A stretch of 26,797 nucleotides of DNA from JBBDXA01 sp040902585 (GTDB taxonomy: Bacteria > Planctomycetota > Phycisphaerae > Phycisphaerales > Phycisphaeraceae): contig JBBDXA010000135.1 in NCBI GenBank assembly GCA_040902585.1, positions 1 to 26,797 on the forward strand, in the 5' to 3' direction. The notes beneath the pieces are model-generated. The model was not told the origin of the DNA. It saw nothing but the letters and a program-made list of their open reading frames with translations, and made no database searches. Of the stretch, positions 1-7,346 are shown piece by piece; within the stretch, counting starts at the first letter, position 1; every line of letters begins with the position of its first letter. A program made the position numbers and the translations under genes.

Positions 1-2
1 GG

Positions 3-320
3 AAGGGGGCAGGGGACAGAGGACAGGGGACAGGGGACACGAAACAGGCGACTTCAGATAATCCGCAATCCGCGATCCGCAATCTGCAATCCCTTGGCCC
101 TCGGCCCTTGGCCCCTGGCCCTCTCGGTGTTTGCGCCATCGGCGAGATCGGCCTGGGCGGCGAAATCCGCCATGTCAGCGGCATCGAGCAGCGCATCCGT
201 GAAGCCGTGCGCCTCGGGTTCAGTCATGTCATCGCCCCGGCCGTGTCGATGAAAGCTCCATCAGGGTGTCAGCTCATTCCCGTCGCCAACCTCAGTCAGG
301 CGATGGAAATGCTCGGCTGA
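3..320 (+). CDS. radA: RadA/Sms DNA repair protein, C-terminal fragment (5' end outside window)
   Basis: The last ~65 codons match the end of the Lon-protease-like domain of RadA, the RecA-like ATPase that promotes branch migration in recombinational repair. The recognisable block is CAIGEIGLGGEIRHVSGIEQ, followed by REAVRLGFSHVIAP and a short tail ending at TGA 318-320. The frame is open from the first base of the window, so the gene starts upstream and the N-terminal zinc finger, Walker motifs and KNRFG motif cannot be seen. Codons before ~123 are not RadA-like: they are low-complexity 7-bp repeats read in frame (Gly/Asp/Thr-, Ser/Gln/Asn- and Pro/Leu-rich). They sit where the family has a short loop before the GEIGLGGEIR strand. 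Either the domain carries a repeat-derived loop insertion or the gene is broken upstream. Identity of the C-terminus is fairly secure; integrity of the gene is unknown. Confidence 0.8.
   Translation, partial: KGAGDRGQGTGDTKQATSDNPQSAIRNLQSLGPRPLAPGPLGVCAIGEIGLGGEIRHVSGIEQRIREAVRLGFSHVIAPAVSMKAPSGCQLIPVANLSQAMEMLG
6..121. repeat. Three adjacent families of 7-bp tandem repeats
   Basis: Three heptamer arrays follow one another. GGGACAG-type units occupy 6-40 (five units, some with one or two changes). ATCCGCA-type units occupy 61-88 (four units, then a partial). TTGGCCC-type units occupy 94-121 (four units). All have a period of exactly 7 bp, so an array shifts the frame unless its length is compensated; here the whole stretch stays open in the radA frame. 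They resemble in style the short tandemly repeated repetitive heptamers known from cyanobacteria. Confidence 0.85.
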
Positions 321-363
321 ACATCCCTTCCCACCCACGACCCTGGGTCACGGAGCGACACGC

Positions 364-1719
364 GTGAAGCGAGCGATCGGTTTCATTCTCGTCATTCTCA
401 CCATCTGCTCGCGCCCCTGCGGCGCCCAGCTTCTCAATGCGCCCTGGGTCAAGGAATCGCAGGAGCGCATCGAAGAGATTCGCAAAGTCCCGGTGCGCAT
501 CATCGTGCTGGATGAAGCGGGTGATCCTGTCCCCCGCGCGACCGTTCGCATCGACATGCTTCGCCACGCGTTTCCCTTCGGCCTGCATGTGAGTAAAGCC
601 GTGCTCCAGTGCTGGCCTTCAAAGGACGCGATCACCGAGGCTCCCCTGTGGCGATGTTTCAACAGCATTTCGCTGGATCGCCTGACCGATTGGCTTTCGG
701 TGCAACCTGAAAAGGACAAGTGGGACTTCAGCGCGGTTGAGCCGTGGTTACAACTGGCGAAAGAGCGAAGCCTGATCGTGCGATGGGGCGGGGTGGTGCC
801 TTCGGACGCCGGTCGGATGCCGCGCTGGGCGGCGGGACTGAAGGGCGGCGAACTGGCGGGCGCACTGGAAGGGCACGTGCGTCGCGTGCTGAATGACTAC
901 GGTCAGAGCGTGGTACAGTTCGATTTGATTTCGCAGACGATCGATCACCGCTACATCGAAGAGGAACTCGGATTGGGGATGGTTCGCAGGCTGCATCGGC
1001 TCGCGGAGACTGAAGTGCCTGGCCTGCCGGCGCGTTCGCCGCTGGGCCGCGCTGCGTTGCAACTGGATGACGCCTTCGGCTCCGACCGTTTGCAGAAAGC
1101 CATGCGCCGCGTCACCGCCATGCGCGAAGGCTTTGTCGATATCGACGCCCTCGCCATCGAAGTGCGCCTCAGCGGGTCCATCGTCGAAGCCCCGGTCACG
1201 CGCAGCCTCATGTTCCTCGGCGACCCAGGCCTTCCCGTCATGATCACCCGCCTGGAAGTGGCCGGAAGCTCGGACACCGGCGCAGCGATCAATCTCGAAA
1301 CGGCGCTGCGTGTCATGTTCAGCCAGCCCGGCGTCAAAGGCATCTGGCTGGCGGGCCTGCATGCGGAAGATTTTCAGGATACGACCGCTGCACTCCTCGA
1401 CAAGGATGGGAAGCTCACTGCCTCCGGCGAACTGTTCGATCAACTCGTACACAAGCTCTGGTGGTCGAACGTCAGCGAGACAACCGACGACATCGGCAAT
1501 GTCCGCGCTCGCGTCTTCGCGGGTGTTCATCGCATCATCGCGACGTTGCCAGATGGACGCCAGACGATGACGGATGTGAACCTGAATGACGCCGCGGCCG
1601 GCGAGCGGATCATCGTCCTTCAGCCGCGAGGCGGGAAGAAGGATGCGCCGGCGGCGAAGGTGCGGACGATCTTCGATGGGCCAGGCGAGCGGCCGACCGT
1701 TGACGCGGGCCGCGATTGA
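364..1719 (+). CDS. Secreted GH10-fold protein, probable catalytically inactive xylanase homologue
   Basis: This is a 451-residue protein from a GTG start, with GGAG at 352-355. Residues 1-21 form a signal peptide (hydrophobic core IGFILVILTI, cleavage near CGA-Q), so it is exported. Residues ~42-75 are a small beta domain (VRIIVLDEAGDPVPRATVRI then RHAFPFG), which precedes the GH10 barrel in many planctomycete and verrucomicrobial endoxylanase-like proteins. Barrel landmarks can be followed: WDFSAVEPWLQLAK (~120-133), RWGGVVPS (~140) for the usual RGHTLVWH strand, and a C-terminal WLAGLHAEDF...LLDKDGK region (~328-350) leading to WWSNVSETTDDIG. At the acid/base position the family WDVVNE reads FDLISQ (Gln191). 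At the nucleophile the family ITELD reads ITRLE (Arg296). Both catalytic glutamates thus seem replaced, suggesting a carbohydrate-binding or structural role. The fold assignment is from motif pattern only. Confidence 0.6.
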   Translation: MKRAIGFILVILTICSRPCGAQLLNAPWVKESQERIEEIRKVPVRIIVLDEAGDPVPRATVRIDMLRHAFPFGLHVSKAVLQCWPSKDAITEAPLWRCFNSISLDRLTDWLSVQPEKDKWDFSAVEPWLQLAKERSLIVRWGGVVPSDAGRMPRWAAGLKGGELAGALEGHVRRVLNDYGQSVVQFDLISQTIDHRYIEEELGLGMVRRLHRLAETEVPGLPARSPLGRAALQLDDAFGSDRLQKAMRRVTAMREGFVDIDALAIEVRLSGSIVEAPVTRSLMFLGDPGLPVMITRLEVAGSSDTGAAINLETALRVMFSQPGVKGIWLAGLHAEDFQDTTAALLDKDGKLTASGELFDQLVHKLWWSNVSETTDDIGNVRARVFAGVHRIIATLPDGRQTMTDVNLNDAAAGERIIVLQPRGGKKDAPAAKVRTIFDGPGERPTVDAGRD

Positions 1720-1767
1720 TCCAGCGTTTGCCCATCCTCGCCACACCCCGCCCGCATCGATCCCTCC

Positions 1768-1773
1768 TATAAT
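1768..1773 (+). promoter_or_regulatory. Candidate -10 element upstream of the DUF1338 gene
   Basis: TATAAT matches the sigma-70 -10 consensus exactly and lies 32 bp before the ATG at 1806, in an otherwise GC-rich gap. No convincing -35 hexamer is present at 16-18 bp spacing, so this is a candidate only. Confidence 0.45.
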
Positions 1774-1805
1774 CCCACGGCCTTTTTTCTGCGCGGAGAC
1801 TTGCC

Positions 1806-2606
1806 ATGAGTGACGTGCATCCTCTTCTTGAAAAACTCTGGAACGACTACGCGAAGCTGAATCCCAGCGCTAAAGCCATCCAGGAATTGCTCACCGCAAC
1901 AGGCGAACGCATCGTCAACGATCACATCGCCCTGCGCACGTTCCGCGATCCGAAGGTCGGCATCGATGCCCTGGCCAGGGCATTTCTCGAGGGCGGATAC
2001 GAAGCCAAAGGCGAGTACGAGTTCACGGAAAAGAAACTCTACGCCCGGCACTACGAGCATGCGGATGTGGAACTGCCCAAGGTGTTCATCAGCGAGTTGA
2101 AACTGGATGAGTGCTCGCCCGCGCTAAAGGCCAAAGTGGAAGAGTTGATCGCGGAGGTGCCTGAAGAGACTGCGAAGAAGGACGATTTCGCCGTCGCGGG
2201 CCGGCCTTGGAAAGTGACCTGGCCCGAGTACGAAGCCCTCGCGGCTGAGAGCGAATACGCCTCCTGGGTCGCGGCCTTCGGGTTTCGCGCCAATCATTTC
2301 ACCATCTTCGTCAACGCCCTGGATACCTTCGACTCACTCGAACTGCTCAGCGGTTTTCTCAAGGACAACGGCTACAAACTCAACACCAGTGGCGGCGAAA
2401 TCAAAGGCACGCCTGAAGTGTTCCTCGAGCAGTCATCGACGCTGGCGGATCAGGTCGAAGTGAAATTCGACGATGGCAGCAAGCACGTGATCCCCGCCTG
2501 TTACTACGAGTTCGCCAAGCGATACCCAATGCCTGACGGGAAGCTGTATCAGGGCTTCGTCGCCAAGAGCGCGGATAAGATTTTTGAGAGCACGAACCGC
2601 AAATGA
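1806..2606 (+). CDS. DUF1338 protein, 2-oxoadipate dioxygenase/decarboxylase-like
   Basis: This 266-residue cytosolic protein belongs to the short form of the DUF1338 family, whose longer member HglS converts 2-oxoadipate to D-2-hydroxyglutarate in lysine catabolism. The pattern is a modified vicinal-oxygen-chelate fold binding one iron. The expected metal ligands are visible: His40 in NDHIALRTF, His164 in RANHFTIFVN and Glu235 in CYYEFAKRYP. The segments NTSGGEIKGTPEVFLEQSST (~193-212) and GKLYQGF near the end are also family hallmarks. The start is set by GGAG at 1795-1798, seven bases before ATG. The gene appears to be single, with its own -10 candidate, and it ends facing astB with a hairpin between them. 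The substrate of the short subfamily is not established, so 2-oxoadipate is a guess by homology. Confidence 0.85.
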   Translation: MSDVHPLLEKLWNDYAKLNPSAKAIQELLTATGERIVNDHIALRTFRDPKVGIDALARAFLEGGYEAKGEYEFTEKKLYARHYEHADVELPKVFISELKLDECSPALKAKVEELIAEVPEETAKKDDFAVAGRPWKVTWPEYEALAAESEYASWVAAFGFRANHFTIFVNALDTFDSLELLSGFLKDNGYKLNTSGGEIKGTPEVFLEQSSTLADQVEVKFDDGSKHVIPACYYEFAKRYPMPDGKLYQGFVAKSADKIFESTNRK

Positions 2607-2628
2607 ATCCTGTGTAATAAAGATTCCC

Positions 2629-2655
2629 AGGCCTTGCACCTCCAGGTGCAAGCCT
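2629..2655. terminator. Hairpin between convergent genes, likely terminator for astD-astB
   Basis: TTGCACCT (2634-2641) pairs with AGGTGCAA (2644-2651), and AGGC/GCCT extend the stem after a one-base bulge, giving about 12 pairs. On the minus strand the stem is followed after a short G-rich spacer by TCTTTATT, a weak U-rich tract. On the plus strand no T run follows. It lies between the stops of the DUF1338 gene (2606) and astB (2663). Confidence 0.55.
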
Positions 2656-2662
2656 CACTTCA

Positions 2663-3985
2663 TCACTCATCCTCCAACATCCCCACCAGCGCCGCCGCGG
2701 CCGCCCGGCTCTCTTCGATGAACGCCGGGTCCGCCAGATCCTCCGGCGAGAGTTCATCGCGATACGTCCGCTCGATGTGCGCTACCAGCCAGTCGTGCCG
2801 CGCCGGCGTCCACAGCGCCCTGGGATTCACCGCGTTCAGTTCCTTTTCCGTCAGGGCGACGCGCAGGCGAACGCAAGCCGGCCCACCGCCGTTGTTCATG
2901 CTCTGACGCAGGTCCACGACATGGCGCGAACGGATCGGCGTGTTCATCGTGAGCAAGGCATCAAGGAATTGCCGCGTGCTGTCGTACTCCATCGCCTCGA
3001 TCGGACAGATGATCGCCATGCTTCCATCCGGCAGCGTGACAATCTGACTGTTAAATAAATACGACCGCACCGCGTCATCGAGCGAGACCTGTGATGTCTT
3101 CACTTCAATGACGACGAGCGGTTGGTCGGTAAGTCGCTCGAACGCGGTACTGATCGTCGCGAGTTGCCCCGGCATATCGACCCACGCCTGATCGTGACAC
3201 AGCAGCACGTTCCCGTTGCCCACGGCGATCACATCGTTGTGAAACACGCCCGCGTTGATCGCTTCGGGACTTTGCTGCACGAAGATCGCCTGTCGCGCGC
3301 CCAGGCCGTGCAGGCGTGCGATCGATTCACACGCCTCGCGCGACTGGCGGGCGGGAAACTTTGTCGCGGGTGCCGCCTCGGTCCGGCCTGCGACCCGGCC
3401 GAAGGTGAAAAGCTCGATGCCTGGTTCGCCGTGCGTCGCGCAAAGGCGGGTGTGATTGGCCGCGCCTTCGTCGCTCAGATGCATCGCGGCGGGAAGCGGT
3501 TCGTGCAGGGCGAAATGCTTCTCGTTCGCGAATACCTTGCGGAGAACACTGTGCGTGGACTTCGCTTCAAGGCTGCGATGAAGCTGCGAAATCAGGTTGG
3601 CGGGCGTGATGTGAACGCGGCGGTCGTTCGTATCGAAGGACGGCGAAACCGTCGCGGCGTTGGCGGTCCACATGCTCGACGCGCTGTAGGCCGTCGCCAG
3701 AAGTTGCGGTGCATCGGCTGCGCACTTCTCGATGACCTGCGCATCGGTCCCCATGAAACCGAGCCTGCGAAGAAACTGTATGTCCGGCCTTACCTGCGGC
3801 GGCAGGATCGCCTGCTTCACACCCAGTTCCGCCAGCAGCTTCATCTTCGCCAGCCCTTGCAACGCCGCCTGTTTCGGGTTCGAAGTATGGCCTTTGTGCG
3901 AAGTCGAGGCGAGGTTGCCGCGCGACAGGCCGGCGTAGTTGTGCGTCGGGCCGATGAGTCCGTCGAAGTTGACTTCGTATGTTCC
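2663..3985 (-). CDS. astB: N-succinylarginine dihydrolase
   Basis: AstB (EC 3.5.3.23) hydrolyses N2-succinylarginine to succinylornithine, CO2 and ammonia, the second step of the arginine succinyltransferase pathway, in the cytosol. The protein is 440 residues from the chosen start, close to the usual family length. It opens MGTYEVNFDGLIGPTHNYAG, matching the family N-terminus position for position. The catalytic triad seen in the family is intact: Glu173 in SDEGAANHTRL, His249 in GVFHNDVIAVG and Cys371 in NNGGGPACVRLRV. The frame extends 12 codons upstream to an ATG at 4021, but those codons run into a palindrome and the family does not have them, so 3985 is preferred. It lies 64 bp downstream of astD on the same strand and is probably co-transcribed with it. 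astA, astC and astE are not in the window. Confidence 0.93.
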   Translation of the reverse strand, partial: GTYEVNFDGLIGPTHNYAGLSRGNLASTSHKGHTSNPKQAALQGLAKMKLLAELGVKQAILPPQVRPDIQFLRRLGFMGTDAQVIEKCAADAPQLLATAYSASSMWTANAATVSPSFDTNDRRVHITPANLISQLHRSLEAKSTHSVLRKVFANEKHFALHEPLPAAMHLSDEGAANHTRLCATHGEPGIELFTFGRVAGRTEAAPATKFPARQSREACESIARLHGLGARQAIFVQQSPEAINAGVFHNDVIAVGNGNVLLCHDQAWVDMPGQLATISTAFERLTDQPLVVIEVKTSQVSLDDAVRSYLFNSQIVTLPDGSMAIICPIEAMEYDSTRQFLDALLTMNTPIRSRHVVDLRQSMNNGGGPACVRLRVALTEKELNAVNPRALWTPARHDWLVAHIERTYRDELSPEDLADPAFIEESRAAAAALVGMLEDE

Positions 3986-3996
3986 CATTCGTTTCG

Positions 3997-4049
3997 CCGC
4001 TTGCGGCTTAGCCACGTTCATCGCCGCGATCTCGCTAAGCCGAAAGCGG
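3997..4049. repeat. Imperfect palindrome (REP-like) in the astD-astB gap
   Basis: A 16-base arm at 3997-4012 (CCGCTTGCGGCTTAGC) is inverted at 4034-4049 (GCTAAGCCGAAAGCGG) with 15 of 16 bases paired and a 21-base loop. It fills the space between the astD stop (TAG, complement of 4050-4052) and the preferred astB start. No U-rich tract follows, so it looks more like a dispersed palindromic repeat or an mRNA-processing/stability element than a terminator. Confidence 0.65.
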
Positions 4050-5531
4050 CTACAACCCCGGCGTGGTACTCGATGGCATCGTCACCTGATCCGCTTCGTA
4101 CACCGCGACCGGATACGAACAGTAATCCGCGGAAAAGTAACCGGCAGGGCGATGATTACCGCTCTTGCCGACGCCGCCAAAGGGGAGCTGCCCGCTGGCA
4201 CCGGTGGTCTGTCGGTTCCAAGCGATCACCCCTGCGCGGATGCGGCGGGCAAAGGCGTCATAGCTCCCGCGGCGATCACTGAGCAGGCCGGCGGAAAGGC
4301 CGAACTGCGTGTCGTTGGCTTCGGTGATCGCCTCGTCGAGATCCTTCACGCGCATGATCTGAAGCAGCGGGCCGAAGACTTCCTCGTCGGCCCGTGCAGG
4401 CACGCCGGTGACATCGATCAACCCCGGCGAAAGCATCGCGGGACAATCTTTCTTTGCTTTGCACGCCAGCAGCACATCCGCGCCCCGGCCTACAAGTTCC
4501 GCCTGCGCATCAATCACGCGCTTCGCCGCCGCTGCGGAAATCACCGGACCATAAAACGGTTGCGGCTCATCGTTCCACTTGCCGACGCGGATGCGCTTCG
4601 TCATCGCGACCAGTCGTTCGATGAAGGCGGCGCGTTTCGCACTCTCGATCACGATGAGTCTTCGCGCGCAGGTGCAGCGCTGGCCGGCGGTGATGTAGGC
4701 GGACTGCACGGTCAGGTAAGCCGCGGCATCGAGGTCGCCCAGGTGCTGCGTATCGACGATCAGCGGATTGTTCCCGCCCATCTCCAGCGCGAGGATGCGC
4801 TCGGGATGCTCGGCAAACGTCCGGCACAGCGCCAGTCCCGCGCTGGAACTTCCCGTGAAGAAAAGGCCGTCGATGCCCGCGTGCTGCGAAAGGGCGATGC
4901 CCGTGTCGCGCCCGCCCTGCACCATGTTGATCACGCCCTTCGGCAGGCCGACGTCGTGCCAGATGTCCATCATGCGATTGCCCACGAGCGGCGTCTGTTC
5001 GCTGGGCTTGAACACGATGGTGTTGCCGGCGATCAGCGCGGGCACGATATGTCCATGCGGCAGGTGCGCGGGCAGGTTGAACGGCCCCAGCACCGCGCAC
5101 ACGCCATGCGGGCGGAACTGCGTCGTCGCGCGGTAGCCCTGCACATCCTGCGTCTTCGTGCCGCAGCGTTCCGCGTACGCCTGGATCGAAACGCCTATTT
5201 TTCCGTGCAGGCCCGCGACCTCTGTCGTCGCTTCCCAGCGAGGCTTGCCGGTTGAAATGCAGATCGCTTCGAGCAGCGGCGTTTCGTTCTTCTTGAGCAC
5301 ATCACTGAATCGCTTCACGTGGGCGATGCGATCTTCCAAAGGCAGGCTCGCCCACGAGTCAAAGGCATCACGAGCGGCGCGCACGGCTGCATCGACCTCC
5401 TCATTCGTCGCGCCGCGGCCGTGCCAGCTCGGCTCGCCCGTCGTCGGATCGATCGCGATGAGTTCGTCGCCTCGGCCCTCCCGCCACGAACCGTCGATGG
5501 TGTGATCGTGCTGTCGCGCGTTGGTTGCCAT
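4050..5531 (-). CDS. astD: Succinylglutamate-semialdehyde dehydrogenase
   Basis: AstD (EC 1.2.1.71) oxidises N-succinylglutamate 5-semialdehyde to N-succinylglutamate with NAD+, step four of the arginine succinyltransferase pathway. It is a member of the aldehyde dehydrogenase superfamily. The family-specific opening HTIDGSW and the ALDH core are clear: GPFNLPAHLPHGH with the catalytic-site Asn, FKPSEQTP, FTGSSSAG, general base Glu in ALEMGGNNPLI, and nucleophile Cys in AGQRCTCARR. From the chosen ATG the protein is 493 residues, a normal length. An in-frame start 17 codons upstream (5582) would overlap the divergent transporter's leader and adds unconserved sequence, so ATG at 5531 is preferred although no good Shine-Dalgarno precedes it. 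astB follows on the same strand. The ALDH call is certain; AstD rather than another ALDH rests on sequence motifs plus astB next door. Confidence 0.92.
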   Translation of the reverse strand: MATNARQHDHTIDGSWREGRGDELIAIDPTTGEPSWHGRGATNEEVDAAVRAARDAFDSWASLPLEDRIAHVKRFSDVLKKNETPLLEAICISTGKPRWEATTEVAGLHGKIGVSIQAYAERCGTKTQDVQGYRATTQFRPHGVCAVLGPFNLPAHLPHGHIVPALIAGNTIVFKPSEQTPLVGNRMMDIWHDVGLPKGVINMVQGGRDTGIALSQHAGIDGLFFTGSSSAGLALCRTFAEHPERILALEMGGNNPLIVDTQHLGDLDAAAYLTVQSAYITAGQRCTCARRLIVIESAKRAAFIERLVAMTKRIRVGKWNDEPQPFYGPVISAAAAKRVIDAQAELVGRGADVLLACKAKKDCPAMLSPGLIDVTGVPARADEEVFGPLLQIMRVKDLDEAITEANDTQFGLSAGLLSDRRGSYDAFARRIRAGVIAWNRQTTGASGQLPFGGVGKSGNHRPAGYFSADYCSYPVAVYEADQVTMPSSTTPGL

Positions 5532-5611
5532 GAAATCAACGTATGTAGCGCGGTCGTTTCTCGCAACTATTGATGTTGTCACACGTCCCTCGACCTGCGA
5601 ACATTGCTGCC

Positions 5612-7231
5612 ATGTCCGAATCTTCCGAGCCGGCGAATGTCGATCGCGCGGGGTTGCCCGTGGTGCTGTCGAATTTCACGCTCACGGCCGGCGACAAAGT
5701 CCTGCTCAAGGATGTCCGCGCCACCCTACAGCCCGGCAAAGTCACGTTGATCGTCGGCCCCAGCGGGTCAGGCAAATCGATGCTGCTGCGAACGATCGCG
5801 GGACTGCTCGATGCATCGATGCGGGAGATTCGTGCGGAAGGCAGCCTGAAACTGGGCGAGCGCGAAGCGATTCACGATCGCAGTCCCCGGCCGGTGGGCG
5901 TCGTGTTTCAACAGTTCGCTTTGTTCGATGAGCTCTCGCCTTCGGAGAATGTGCGTTTTGCGCATGCCCATCAGCCCCGCGCCCGCAGGACGCACACCGA
6001 TGGCACGCAGCCCGATGCCCTTCTCGATGAGCTGCGCGTGCCGCGCGGCGTGCGCACCAGCGCCCTCTCCGGCGGTCAGCAGCAGCGCCTCGCCATTGCC
6101 CGCACGCTCACTTACAACCCGCAGGTGATTCTTTACGATGAGCCGACCTCGGGCCTTGACCCAGCCACGGCGGAGCAGGTCGCCAACCTGATTCGTCGCA
6201 CGCACGACTCGCATCCGAAGACGTCGATCATTGTCACGCATGATTATCCTTCCCTCGCGCCGATCGCGGATGCCCTGTTTCTGCTGGATGCGGAGGGCAA
6301 GACGCTGCGCGAGGTGGATCGCGAGCAGTGGGGTGATTTGAAGGACGCGCTGCAACACAAAAAAAGCGAAAGCCCACCCACTCCTGTGGGTGGGTCGCAA
6401 TCGCGCTGGTTGAAGGAACTGCCCGCCAAGGCTGAGGCGTTTCTCACGGCCTCAAGCCGCGCGGCGGAAGTCGCCCTCGCCATGCCGCTGCACTTGATCC
6501 CGCGCTGGCGCAGTCCGATGTGGGGCCTGCGCTATTTGCTGCACTATCTGAATCTCGTCACCGGCGCGTCGGCGTGGGTGTACATCATCATGATCGGTCT
6601 GATCATCGGCTTTGTCACCACGCACTTCACTTTCAAGTTCATCCCTTACGCCGACTACACCGAGCCACTCATTATTGAAGACCTGCTCAAGGCGGTGGGC
6701 TACGCGCTGTATCGCATCATGATTCCGATCTTCGCGACGGTACTCATCGCCGCTCGCTGCGGCGCGGCTGTCGCTTCGGATGTGGGCAACAAGACCTATG
6801 GCAAACAGGTCGATGCGCTGCGCTCGCTCGGCGCCCGGCCGGAGAGTTATCTGCTTTCCAACATCCTGTGGGCGTTCCTGATCGGCGTGCCGTTTCTCAC
6901 CGTGCTGTGTTTCATCGTCGCGCGCGGGACGAGCCTGGTGGTCTTCACCGCGGCCTACCCGGAGCATGGGCCGCACTTCTGGCGATTGCATTTTCACAGC
7001 GAGCTGTCGCTGCCGGGCTTGTTCTTCTACGTGGGCACAGGCTGGATGCTGCTCAAGACGCTGGCGTGTGCGGTGGGCATCGCGCTCATTGCGTATTACC
7101 AGGGCGCGAGGCCCAAGACATCGAGCAGGGCGGTGAGCAGGGGGATTACGTCGGCGATCCTTTGGGCAACGCTCTATGTGCTGGTGATTCACTTTATTTT
7201 CGCGTTTGTGGAGTTTGAGGCGGTGAAGTAG
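5612..7231 (+). CDS. Fused MlaF-MlaE-type lipid ABC transporter (ATPase plus permease in one chain)
   Basis: This 539-residue protein joins two parts normally encoded by separate genes. Residues ~15-240 are an ABC ATPase with Walker A GPSGSGKS (49-56), Q-loop FQQFALFD, signature LSGGQQQR (152-159), Walker B VILYDEPTSGLD (172-183) and H-loop VTHD. Residues ~300-539 are an MlaE-type permease with about five to six membrane segments. It carries the diagnostic cytoplasmic loop VASDVGNKTYGKQVDALRSLGARP. MlaFE complexes move phospholipids between the inner membrane and a periplasmic MCE protein, so an envelope lipid role is likely. No MlaD/MCE, MlaB or MlaC gene is adjacent. The linker (~245-285) contains a palindrome-encoded segment SPPTPVGGS. 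An upstream ATG at 5570 is in frame, but 5612 leaves a normal 80-bp divergent gap to astD. Confidence 0.88.
   Translation: MSESSEPANVDRAGLPVVLSNFTLTAGDKVLLKDVRATLQPGKVTLIVGPSGSGKSMLLRTIAGLLDASMREIRAEGSLKLGEREAIHDRSPRPVGVVFQQFALFDELSPSENVRFAHAHQPRARRTHTDGTQPDALLDELRVPRGVRTSALSGGQQQRLAIARTLTYNPQVILYDEPTSGLDPATAEQVANLIRRTHDSHPKTSIIVTHDYPSLAPIADALFLLDAEGKTLREVDREQWGDLKDALQHKKSESPPTPVGGSQSRWLKELPAKAEAFLTASSRAAEVALAMPLHLIPRWRSPMWGLRYLLHYLNLVTGASAWVYIIMIGLIIGFVTTHFTFKFIPYADYTEPLIIEDLLKAVGYALYRIMIPIFATVLIAARCGAAVASDVGNKTYGKQVDALRSLGARPESYLLSNILWAFLIGVPFLTVLCFIVARGTSLVVFTAAYPEHGPHFWRLHFHSELSLPGLFFYVGTGWMLLKTLACAVGIALIAYYQGARPKTSSRAVSRGITSAILWATLYVLVIHFIFAFVEFEAVK
6373..6394. repeat. Perfect 8-bp palindrome inside the transporter's linker coding region
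   Basis: CCCACCCA (6373-6380) pairs perfectly with TGGGTGGG (6387-6394) across a six-base loop CTCCTG. It falls exactly in the linker between the ATPase and permease domains and encodes a Pro/Gly-rich stretch. It looks like an inserted repeat element tolerated in frame. Confidence 0.6.
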
Positions 7232-7299
7232 TGGACGATGTCCCCTGCAAGAATCTGCACCTTTCGTACGTGTTACTTCTACCTGCCTTGCGCTCAACG

Positions 7300-7305
7300 T
7301 ATGAT
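7300..7305 (+). promoter_or_regulatory. Candidate -10 element upstream of the PQQ-like protein gene
   Basis: TATGAT lies 41 bp before the ATG at 7347 in the 115-bp gap after the transporter gene. No good -35 is seen. Its position relative to the start resembles the TATAAT at 1768. Confidence 0.3.
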
Positions 7306-7346
7306 GTCGGTCTGTCTTCAATTCTGTCCAATACGAGGAAATCACG

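Noticed and set aside
3986..4021. 12-codon N-terminal extension of AstB
   Set aside because: It is encoded by one arm of a palindrome and by the loop; family members begin at the internal Met.
3122..5255. Long plus-strand open frames opposite astB and astD
   Set aside because: They are rich in Arg, His and Gln without any domain pattern and lie antisense to two clearly recognisable enzymes; typical GC-rich shadow frames.
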